Assembly (NCBI GenBank): GCA_002353585.1
Contig: DEJW01000046.1
Location: 7,704 to 71,703 of the forward strand
Source: Prevotellaceae bacterium UBA2738
Lineage (GTDB): Bacteria > Bacteroidota > Bacteroidia > Bacteroidales > Bacteroidaceae
Direction: 5' to 3'
DNA length: 64,000 nucleotides
In this document: positions 8,483 to 16,281 of the stretch, in pieces
Numbering within the stretch: the first letter of the stretch is position 1
Layout of the letters: each line of letters starts with the position of its first letter
Notes under the pieces: generated by a model
Told to the model about the DNA's origin: nothing
Database searches by the model: none
The model's input: only the letters and a program-made list of their open reading frames with translations
Translations under genes and position numbers: made by a program

Positions 8483-11400
8483 ATGAAAAAGACTACCAGA
8501 CAATCGCTGACACTCATGCTGGCAATGATACTGCTGCTGGGCTGTCAGAATGTAGCCGCCAGCCAGACGACGGTGGCAAAGTGGTTCTTCTCTACAGGCT
8601 ATGACGTGGAGAAGAGCGGCACGATCAACACCTACACGCCAAATACGTTAGGATGGTCGTCAATAGCTAATACGAAATGGTCGCAGACGCAACCAAAGTT
8701 TCTGCCTAACGAGTGTGCGCTGGTGCCAGAGCAGTGTCACGTAACGGTGCACACCAGCGACGGCAAGTGGCAGGTGACGACAAGCGGTTCGGCGCCCAAC
8801 TACCTGTTGCGACTGAACACTGCCAGCATCACTAATTTTACAAAAAAAGCCGATTACACCGATGGTTCTAAGCATGATCAGTATTTCGAGATATCCATGC
8901 CGACCACCTCGCTGAGTAATCTGAAACTCAACTTCTCAATAGGCGACGGCTCCAGCTCAGCTACCAAGTTCGGAGTGGTCTATTCCACCGACGGCGGCAA
9001 TACATGGACAGTGCTCGACGACTACACATCAGGCTCGCACTGGAACACATACGTGGATGCCAACTACGACCTCGATGCAGACAACAAGGAGAGCCTTATA
9101 GTGCGCCTGCTCATACAGTCGGCTACCAAGACGAGCAACTACAACCTGAAGTACGTGAACATCCTAGCCGAGGACACACAGGCACCAAAGCTGCTTCAGA
9201 CAACCCCTGAAGACGGCGCCCTCAACGTGGTTCCTACGGGCAGGTTCATATTACTCTTTAACGAGGGCGTGAAGATAGCCGACGGAATGAAGGCAACGCT
9301 CACCAACAAGACTACAGGCGCCAGTCAGCAGATAGCCCCAGTGGTGAATGTCAACAAAGTGGTATTCCCCTATGCCGAGCTCGACCTCAGCACTCCCTAC
9401 ACCCTCGTTCTGCCTGCCAATGCGGTGGCTGACCTCGCTGGCAATGTGCTCACGACAGCCATCAGCAGCAGTTTCACCACATCAGACACCCGCCCTGTGC
9501 CACCACCAGTGCTCGACAGCAAGAACCGCCTGTGGTATCACCGCCCAGCAGCATACTGGGAGGAGGCCCTGCCATTAGGCAACGGCAGACTGGGCGCCAT
9601 GGTCAGCGGCAGTGTTGCCATAGACACGCTGCAGCTCAATGAAGACACCTTCTGGGGACAGTCGCCTAACGAGAACTACAATACCAATGCCAAGAGCGTG
9701 ATAGCTCAGGTGCAGCAATATATATTTAATAAGGACTACGTGGCAGCCCAGAAGCTCGCCATACCTAACTGGATGTCGCAGGGCTCTCATGGAGCACAGT
9801 ATCAGGCAGCAGGCTGCGTGCTCGTAGGATTCCCAGGCCAGCGCTATGACGATGAGGAGGCAGGACAGACCGATGGCGCTACAGACGCCCAGGGCTACGT
9901 GCGCTCACTCGACCTCGCCACGGCTACTGCCACTACCACATATGTGGTTGACGGAGTGACATACACCAGGACGGTATTCACCTCGCTTGACGATAATGTG
10001 ACCATCATGCGAATAGAGGCATCAGAGGCCGGCAAACTGAGCTTCGACGTGTGTTATGCAGCACCAGTCAAGACGGGTATGGAGAAGCTTGACGTGAACA
10101 AGATTACCGCCGACGGCATGATAGAGGCATCGCTCATACCCGCCAAGGCACAGACCGAGGGCGTGGACAATAAGCTCAACTGCTACACATTCATCAAGGT
10201 GATGAACGAAGGAGGCACACAGACCGCTACCGCTACGCGCAACGTGATGCAGGGCGGACTGGTGGCAGGCAATCCGAACGCTCCAGCCATCACCGTGAGC
10301 GATGCTACGGCCGCTACCATCATCATATCATCAGCCACCAACTTTGTAAACTACAAGGACATCAGTGCTGATGCAGAGGCAAAGGCAAAGGCATTCATCA
10401 CAGCCTATATGGATAAGAACTTGAGCTATGAGGAGACACTCGCCAACCATGTGGCAAAATATCAGGAGCAGTTTAGCCGCGTGAGCCTCGACCTCGGCGC
10501 CAATGCAGAGCAGGAGGTGAAGGACACCGAGACACGCATCAAGGAGTTTCGCTCTACAGCTTCAGACCCAGGACTCGTAGCCAACTATTTCCAGTTTGGC
10601 CGCTATCTGCTCATATCATCATCACAGCCAGGCACGCAGCCAGCTAACCTACAGGGACTGTGGAACCCTAACGCCCGTCAGTATCCTGCATGGGACTCAA
10701 AATACACCACCAATATCAACGTGGAGATGAATTACTGGCCTGCAGAGGTGACAAACCTCACGGAGTGTCATAATCCGTTTATCCAGATGGTAAAGGATGT
10801 GGCGGTGACAGGTGCCAAGACAGCTCAGCAGATGTACGGAGCACGCGGATGGGCACTGCATCATAATACCGACATATGGCGCACCACCGGAGCCGTAGAC
10901 AACAATGCCGTCGGCGTATGGCCTACATGTAACGCATGGTTCTGCTCACACCTGTGGGAGAAGTACCTTTTCACGGGCGACAAGCAGTATCTTGCCGACA
11001 TCTATCCTGTGCTTAAGGGATGTGCGCAGTTCTTCCAGGACTTCCTCGTGAAAGACCCTAACACGGGCTACATGGTGGTATGTCCGTCAAACTCTCCTGA
11101 GAACCACCCAGGACAGGCTTCATACATGACCGATGACAACAAGACCATGAACTGCGCCCTCTTCGGTGGTGTGGCTATGGACAACCAGATGGTGTATGAT
11201 GTGCTGCGTAACACGGCACTCGCTGCCCGTGCTCTCAACGTAGATGCCGACTTCGCTACCCAACTTGACGAACTGAAGGCTCAGCTCACGCCATACAAGA
11301 TAGGTAAGTACGGACAGATACAGGAGTGGCAGGAAGACTGGGACAAGGAGAACAGCTCTCACCGTCACCTCTCTCACCTCTGGGGCGCATATCCTGGCAA

Positions 11401-12214
11401 CCAGGTGTCACCATATAATAATACCGACATATACCAGGCAGTACACAAATCACTCGTAGGAAGAGGCGACGCGGCTCGCGGATGGTCTATGGGCTGGAAG
11501 GTGTGTCAGTGGGCTCGTATGCTCGATGGCGACCATGCACTCTCCATAATAAAGAACCAATTGCGCCTGATGGACCCTAACGCTACGATGAACGATGCTG
11601 ACGGAGGTACATACGCTAATATGTTTGATGCCCACGCACCATTCCAGATAGACGGCAACTTCGGTTGTTGCGCCGGCATAGCCGAGATGTTGCTCCAGTC
11701 ACATGCAGGCTTTGTTCACCTGTTGCCAGCCCTGCCATCACAGTGGTCAGAGGGTGAGGTCAAGGGATTGCGCTCACGCGGCGGTTTTGAGATTACCGAC
11801 ATGCAGTGGAAGTTGGGTGTAGTGACCTCTGTGAAGATTCGCTCTACTGTAGGCGGTAACCTGCGTCTGCGTAGCAATGCCCCACTGCGTAAGGCTGACG
11901 GCACAGCCCTCACCCTCGCCACCGATGCTAACAGCAATGAACTGATGCAAACCTACGACATGCCTGCACCAATCATAGTCAATGCTTCAAAGATTCCTGA
12001 GACCAACCTGCCTACCACATATCTCTATGATATCGCTACCACGGCTGGTGAGGTACTGGAACTGGTGGCTGCTGATGCACCATCGGCAATCAGCGCAGTG
12101 AAGACAAGCGATGGAGGTAAGCTCTCAGAGGCTGCCTACACCCTCGATGGTGCTCGTGCCGACAATGGCTACAGGGGCGTAGTGGTGACTGAGAACGGAA
12201 AATTCATGCGTTGA
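8483..12214 (+). CDS. Secreted glycoside hydrolase family 95 (alpha-L-fucosidase/galactosidase type)
   Basis: This 1,243-residue protein has a signal peptide that also contains a lipobox-like LLLGC. A beta-rich N-terminal domain follows, then a bacterial Ig-like domain (about residues 232-333, starting APKLLQTTPEDGALNV) and a full GH95 region from LWYHRPAAYWEEALPLGNGR (about 350) to about 1,150. Recognisable GH95 motifs are the Asn-rich NINVEMNYWPAE (about 749) and FQIDGNFGCCAGIAEM (about 1,057, with the conserved Asp). The usual GGTAGI is GCCAGI here. GH95 enzymes release terminal alpha-L-fucose or L-galactose, for example from xyloglucan, pectin or host glycans. The C terminus (YTLDGARADN...VTENGKFMR) resembles short C-terminal tails common on secreted Prevotella proteins. 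It is probably controlled by the divergent AraC-type regulator. Confidence 0.93.
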   Translation: MKKTTRQSLTLMLAMILLLGCQNVAASQTTVAKWFFSTGYDVEKSGTINTYTPNTLGWSSIANTKWSQTQPKFLPNECALVPEQCHVTVHTSDGKWQVTTSGSAPNYLLRLNTASITNFTKKADYTDGSKHDQYFEISMPTTSLSNLKLNFSIGDGSSSATKFGVVYSTDGGNTWTVLDDYTSGSHWNTYVDANYDLDADNKESLIVRLLIQSATKTSNYNLKYVNILAEDTQAPKLLQTTPEDGALNVVPTGRFILLFNEGVKIADGMKATLTNKTTGASQQIAPVVNVNKVVFPYAELDLSTPYTLVLPANAVADLAGNVLTTAISSSFTTSDTRPVPPPVLDSKNRLWYHRPAAYWEEALPLGNGRLGAMVSGSVAIDTLQLNEDTFWGQSPNENYNTNAKSVIAQVQQYIFNKDYVAAQKLAIPNWMSQGSHGAQYQAAGCVLVGFPGQRYDDEEAGQTDGATDAQGYVRSLDLATATATTTYVVDGVTYTRTVFTSLDDNVTIMRIEASEAGKLSFDVCYAAPVKTGMEKLDVNKITADGMIEASLIPAKAQTEGVDNKLNCYTFIKVMNEGGTQTATATRNVMQGGLVAGNPNAPAITVSDATAATIIISSATNFVNYKDISADAEAKAKAFITAYMDKNLSYEETLANHVAKYQEQFSRVSLDLGANAEQEVKDTETRIKEFRSTASDPGLVANYFQFGRYLLISSSQPGTQPANLQGLWNPNARQYPAWDSKYTTNINVEMNYWPAEVTNLTECHNPFIQMVKDVAVTGAKTAQQMYGARGWALHHNTDIWRTTGAVDNNAVGVWPTCNAWFCSHLWEKYLFTGDKQYLADIYPVLKGCAQFFQDFLVKDPNTGYMVVCPSNSPENHPGQASYMTDDNKTMNCALFGGVAMDNQMVYDVLRNTALAARALNVDADFATQLDELKAQLTPYKIGKYGQIQEWQEDWDKENSSHRHLSHLWGAYPGNQVSPYNNTDIYQAVHKSLVGRGDAARGWSMGWKVCQWARMLDGDHALSIIKNQLRLMDPNATMNDADGGTYANMFDAHAPFQIDGNFGCCAGIAEMLLQSHAGFVHLLPALPSQWSEGEVKGLRSRGGFEITDMQWKLGVVTSVKIRSTVGGNLRLRSNAPLRKADGTALTLATDANSNELMQTYDMPAPIIVNASKIPETNLPTTYLYDIATTAGEVLELVAADAPSAISAVKTSDGGKLSEAAYTLDGARADNGYRGVVVTENGKFMR

Positions 12215-12259
12215 TAACAACGCAGGCAGGAGACTTTTACTTCCCCTAAGAAAATGAAA

Positions 12260-12297
12260 AAAAGGCTGCAATCGGCTAGTGCTGGTTGCAGTCTTTC
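12260..12297. terminator. Bidirectional terminator between convergent GH95 and antiporter genes
   Basis: GGCTGCAA and TTGCAGTC form a stem flanked by A-run on one side and T-rich sequence on the other. In the minus direction it is followed by seven T, in the plus direction by TCTTTCTT. It lies 46 bp after the GH95 stop and about 38 bp after the antiporter stop. Confidence 0.75.
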
Positions 12298-12334
12298 TTG
12301 TGTGTGTATATAGAGAGAATGTATCATTGTCTAA

Positions 12335-14059
12335 TTATTCTTCTTTGCGTTCCCTCTCGGTGAGGTTCTCAGTGAAGCGCTGGGTAATCTTCTCGCTACG
12401 CTCGCGAGCATGAGGAGAGAAGAATATGGCGCACAGGATGATGACAACGGCAAAGATGCCATACCATCCGCTCTTAGGCAGTGCCATACCGATGATGATA
12501 GTGAGGAACAGGGCTCCGAGGGCAAGACGCAACAGTCCGAGGGCTGTGAGTTTGACGCGCTCGGCTGGTCCGCTCTCCCATAGTTTGTTGACCTCCTCTG
12601 TCTCAGTGCCTGAGCGCAGCAGTGCCCACAGGAATGGTGCGCAGGCACCTATGGCGATGATGGCTGACACTACGCTGCTCCATAGGTCTGGCAGCAGTTC
12701 TATTATGATAGGATAGACGTAATAAGATACTATAGCTATGATGGCTATGCACAGTACGCTGTGGATGATGATGGTAAAGGCGCAGTGCTTGAGATAAGAG
12801 CGCCAGCACTGGCGCAGTTCGTCGGTCTCCTGCTCTTCATTTTCCGAGGTGTTCCTCTCCATCTTCTCTATCCACTTCTTGGGCAGTATGCGTGCCACGA
12901 TGTTGTAGGCTGGCTCAGCAAGACGAATCATGTAAGGCGTGGTGAAGGTGGTGAAGACTGATACTGCCACAACGATGGGGTAGAGGAAGTCGCTCGTCAC
13001 GTGCAGCGAGGTGCCCAGCGTGGCGAGGATGAATGCAAACTCGCCTATCTGGGTGAGTGAGAAGGAGCAGCGCATGGAGGTCTTGAGTGACTGTCCTGAG
13101 AGCAGGAATCCGCCCGTGCTCAGTATGGTCTGACCAAGCATGATGGCTATGATGATGCACACGATAGGCACGATATACTCTATGATGAGGTTGACATCTA
13201 CCATCATACCTACCGACACGAAGAAGATGGCTCCGAAGAGGTTCTTGACTGGACTCACGAGGTGTTCTATCTTCTCCGCCTCTACGGTCTCAGAGAGTAT
13301 GCTACCCATGATGAAGGCACCGAAGGCAGCCGAGAAACCTACTGAAGAGGCTGCTACCACCATGCCGAAACACATGGCGAGGGCGGTGATGAGCAGAGTC
13401 TCGTCGTTCATGAGAGGTTTCATCTTGCGCAGGAACATAGGTATGAGGTATATGCCCACCGTGAACCACAAGATGAGGAAGAAGCCGAGCTGGAGGATGG
13501 AGGTGAGCATCTGGGTGCCCTCAAACTCCTTGCTCACGGCGAGGGTGGAGAGCATAACCATGAGCACTATGGCAAGGATATCCTCGATGATGAGCACGCT
13601 GAGCACCAGACCTGCGAAGCGTTCCTTACGCAGTCCCATATCGTCAAATGCCTTGAAGATGATGGTGGTTGACGACATGGCGAGCATACCGCCCAGATAG
13701 ATGCAGTCCATCTCCTTCCATCCGAAGAGCTCGCCTACGGATGCTCCCACATACATCATACAGAAGATGATGGCACAGGCGGCGATGATGGGTGCTGCGC
13801 CCATCTTGAGTATCTTCTTGAATGAGAACTCCAGTCCGAGGGCGAAGAGCAGGAAGATTACACCTATCTCACTCCATACGTGCACGCTGTGTCCGTCGGT
13901 GACGCTTGGCATATAGGTCATGTTAGGTGAGGCAAGGAAGCCTGCAACGATGTAACCCAAGACGATAGGCTGCTTGAGTTTCTTGAATAACAAGGTCATG
14001 ACACCTGCACATATCAGTATGAGTGCGAGGTCGGCGATTAGTGGTTCAAGGTTTGACAT
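12335..14059 (-). CDS. Kef-type cation:proton antiporter (CPA2 family)
   Basis: This 574-residue integral membrane protein resembles monovalent cation:proton antiporters-2. It shows the N-terminal LALILICAGVMTLLFKKLKQPIVLGYIVAGFLASP, the LLFALGLEFSFKK helix, and about 12 helices to residue 375. In place of the cytoplasmic TrkA-N nucleotide-binding domain of KefB/KefC there is a charged linker (IEKMERNTSENEEQETDE) and then about four more hydrophobic segments. It should exchange K+ or Na+ for H+ and serve pH or osmotic balance. It is the last gene of the run rimP-nusA-infB-kinase-FNT-antiporter and ends at a shared terminator. Confidence 0.88.
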   Translation of the reverse strand: MSNLEPLIADLALILICAGVMTLLFKKLKQPIVLGYIVAGFLASPNMTYMPSVTDGHSVHVWSEIGVIFLLFALGLEFSFKKILKMGAAPIIAACAIIFCMMYVGASVGELFGWKEMDCIYLGGMLAMSSTTIIFKAFDDMGLRKERFAGLVLSVLIIEDILAIVLMVMLSTLAVSKEFEGTQMLTSILQLGFFLILWFTVGIYLIPMFLRKMKPLMNDETLLITALAMCFGMVVAASSVGFSAAFGAFIMGSILSETVEAEKIEHLVSPVKNLFGAIFFVSVGMMVDVNLIIEYIVPIVCIIIAIMLGQTILSTGGFLLSGQSLKTSMRCSFSLTQIGEFAFILATLGTSLHVTSDFLYPIVVAVSVFTTFTTPYMIRLAEPAYNIVARILPKKWIEKMERNTSENEEQETDELRQCWRSYLKHCAFTIIIHSVLCIAIIAIVSYYVYPIIIELLPDLWSSVVSAIIAIGACAPFLWALLRSGTETEEVNKLWESGPAERVKLTALGLLRLALGALFLTIIIGMALPKSGWYGIFAVVIILCAIFFSPHARERSEKITQRFTENLTERERKEE

Positions 14060-14104
14060 AGTGTTTTGTGGTTTATAGTTAGAGATTTTTTTATAATATT
14101 GATA

Positions 14105-14719
14105 TTAGGAGATAGAGGTAGGCAGCATCGTCCATCGGTAGAGGTTGCAGCCGACGAAGTTGCCGAGCACTTCTGAGAGATATACCACCAGCACCTCAGT
14201 CTGCAACAGCTGGTCGGTGGGTGATACGAGGAAGTAGAAGGCATCAGCAATGCTGTGGGCAAAGCCGCAGAGGATGAAGACGGGCACTCCGAACACGAGT
14301 GGCAGCATCTTACCCTTGCGAGCAAACTCTACGGCGGTGGTCATGATGAATCCGCAACCTATGGCAAGCAGGAAGCAAGCCCAGGGACCTTTAGCCAGTC
14401 TGCCTGCCAGAATGCTGGAGGCAGGCTCGATGCAGTCGGGCTGGGCATAGCCTATGAGCCATGCGGTGAGCAGACAGCCTATGATGTTGCCTATAAGCAC
14501 AAGGGCAAGCATAGACCAGTCGCCCTTGCTACGTATGAATCCTGCCGTGCCCGTATAGAGTTTCATGCCGTAATAGACCACCGTGGTGAGTCCGAAGGCA
14601 AACAAAACAGCACCAGCCACGCCGCCAACCCTGAGGTTGACTACGCAGCCGATGGATATACAGATGCCTGCCAGAATAGCAGGAGGTATTATTTGTCTGA
14701 ACAAATGCACATTAACCAT
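14105..14719 (-). CDS. Formate/nitrite transporter (FNT) family channel, short form
   Basis: At 204 residues it is shorter than typical FNT proteins (about 260-290). It has about six hydrophobic segments and FNT-like Gly/Asn-rich turns (AGICISIGCVVNLRVGG, VLIGNIIGCLLTAWLIGY, SEVLGNFVGCNLY). FNT channels form pentamers that pass formate, nitrite or related small anions. In an anaerobic fermenter, formate is the likely cargo (inference). It lies 18 bp after the histidine-kinase-like gene and 45 bp before the antiporter gene, all on the minus strand. The short length looks like a family variant and not a truncation, because both end motifs are present. Confidence 0.75.
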   Translation of the reverse strand: MVNVHLFRQIIPPAILAGICISIGCVVNLRVGGVAGAVLFAFGLTTVVYYGMKLYTGTAGFIRSKGDWSMLALVLIGNIIGCLLTAWLIGYAQPDCIEPASSILAGRLAKGPWACFLLAIGCGFIMTTAVEFARKGKMLPLVFGVPVFILCGFAHSIADAFYFLVSPTDQLLQTEVLVVYLSEVLGNFVGCNLYRWTMLPTSIS

Positions 14720-14737
14720 AACTGATAGAGTGGGAGG

Positions 14738-16225
14738 TTAGCCGTGAAGTTCAAGGATGAAACGTGTACCCTTAGTGTAGGCAGGGTCGATGGTGAGGTC
14801 GCCCTTCATCTTGAGTGCCATCTGCTTACAGATAGGCAGTCCGAGTCCGTCGCCAGTGGTGAGGTCGTGAACGCCACGGAATGCCTTGAAGACCTCTTCT
14901 CGGTTATCAACGCCCTCTTCGCCTCCAGGAATGGTGATGCCACAGCCAGAGTCAGTTACAATGAACTGGTGGGTGTGAGCGCCACGCTTCTTATAGTCGA
15001 GGGTTACACGACCGCCTTCTGGGGTATAGCGAATAGCATTGCTGAGCAGATGGGTGAGGATGTGGGTGACATACTCCCTATTGAAGTTTGCCGTCATCTT
15101 AGGAGCGTTGACGGTGAGTGTTACGCCAGTCTTCTCGGTGCCCTTCATCTGGTTCATGATGCCTTCGCAGAACTGTGCTATCTGGGTGTCCTCAGTCTCA
15201 ACAGTCTCTTCCTTAGTTGTCTCAATGAGTGAGAGGGTCTGTATGTGGTTGGAGAAATCCTTTAGCGCCTTGACTTCAGGGATACGAGCATCGAGTTTGT
15301 TGAGGGTTGGGGTGAGCTGGGCGGAGATGTTGCTGATGAATTTAGCCTTGAGGGCGTTGTTGTCGCTCTCGAGCTTGATAATCTTCTTCTGTTTACGGGT
15401 GAGCAGGATAAAGCGCATGAGAACGAGTGCTCCACCCACGAGTGCTACAGCAAGGGCTATGGCGAGAATGCTGAGGGCAATGATGGTTGCCATGCGAGCT
15501 GTGAGCGAACTGTCCTGAGAGTCGATGGTAGCCTTGGAGTCGGCTATCTGCTTCTTCAGTCCCTTAATCTCGTCAGCATGCTTGATGGCATCGGTAGAGT
15601 CCTTCCATGCCACATAGCTCTTATATGACTGTGCCACGAGCGAGGCACTGTTGCTGCGACGACCGCTCTCGATGAGCTTCTGATAAACCTCGTCAACCTT
15701 GCCATACTGCTTCTGGGCAGTGAGTTTGGTAGCCATCTCCTTGAAGGTCTGGTTGCCTTTCTCTATCTGTCCGTGGGTGTAGTAGTAGAGGGTCTTGGTA
15801 TAGAGCATATCGTTCTTGATGCTGTCGCTGGAGGACAGGCCTGCCATGAGCTCCAGGTTGCCCAGCTGCTCCTTGATGCGCTCGGGCTTGCCGAATCGGG
15901 TGTACATCCTGTAGCGCTCCTTGGTCACCTGATAGTGGTAGGTGGCGCGCTCGGAGGTAGCCATGATGTGGGAGTCGATGGCGCTGTCGATGCGGCGCAG
16001 CATGTCAAATGATTCCTTGTAGAGGCTGTGGCTGGCGTAGTAGGCTGCCGCCTTGGCACCCCACTCGTATGCCTGCTGCCACTTGCCCTGGGCAAGGCTT
16101 GACTCGAATGCCCCGATATACTGGCGCACCTCGCTCTTAGGCTTAGAAGCCTCTTCATCCTGTGCACTGAGCGTAGCGAAGCTGAACACGCTCAGCATGA
16201 TGATTAAAAATATATTCTTCTTCAT
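14738..16225 (-). CDS. Histidine-kinase-like membrane protein lacking the phospho-acceptor His
   Basis: This 495-residue protein has a signal peptide, a helical periplasmic region of TPR-like character (residues about 35-235) and one transmembrane helix (about 245-275). A coiled coil and the dimerisation-helix region FISNISAQLTPTLNKL follow, then a complete HATPase_c domain: N box HLLSNAIRYTPEGG, G1 DSGCGI and G2 GDGLGLPICKQ. In ordinary kinases the H box reads roughly NISHELRTPL. Here the His-Glu pair is Ala-Gln (Ala about residue 302). It should bind ATP but cannot autophosphorylate at the usual place, so it may act as a pseudokinase or partner regulator (inference). No response regulator is adjacent. 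The ATG abuts a heptamer array. Confidence 0.85.
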   Translation of the reverse strand: MKKNIFLIIMLSVFSFATLSAQDEEASKPKSEVRQYIGAFESSLAQGKWQQAYEWGAKAAAYYASHSLYKESFDMLRRIDSAIDSHIMATSERATYHYQVTKERYRMYTRFGKPERIKEQLGNLELMAGLSSSDSIKNDMLYTKTLYYYTHGQIEKGNQTFKEMATKLTAQKQYGKVDEVYQKLIESGRRSNSASLVAQSYKSYVAWKDSTDAIKHADEIKGLKKQIADSKATIDSQDSSLTARMATIIALSILAIALAVALVGGALVLMRFILLTRKQKKIIKLESDNNALKAKFISNISAQLTPTLNKLDARIPEVKALKDFSNHIQTLSLIETTKEETVETEDTQIAQFCEGIMNQMKGTEKTGVTLTVNAPKMTANFNREYVTHILTHLLSNAIRYTPEGGRVTLDYKKRGAHTHQFIVTDSGCGITIPGGEEGVDNREEVFKAFRGVHDLTTGDGLGLPICKQMALKMKGDLTIDPAYTKGTRFILELHG

Positions 16226-16279
16226 AACTATGAACTATGAATTATGAATTATGAACTATGAATTATGAACTATGAACTG
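16226..16279. repeat. Heptamer tandem array (AACTATG/AATTATG) between infB and kinase-like gene
   Basis: About seven units with 7-bp period, mixing AACTATG and AATTATG, fill the whole 54-bp gap between the stop of infB and the start codon of the kinase-like gene. Confidence 0.85.
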
Positions 16280-16281
16280 AA

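Noticed and set aside
14105..14719. FNT-like protein considered a truncated pseudogene because of its length
   Set aside because: Both N- and C-terminal helices with family turns are present and the frame is intact, so a short natural variant is more likely.
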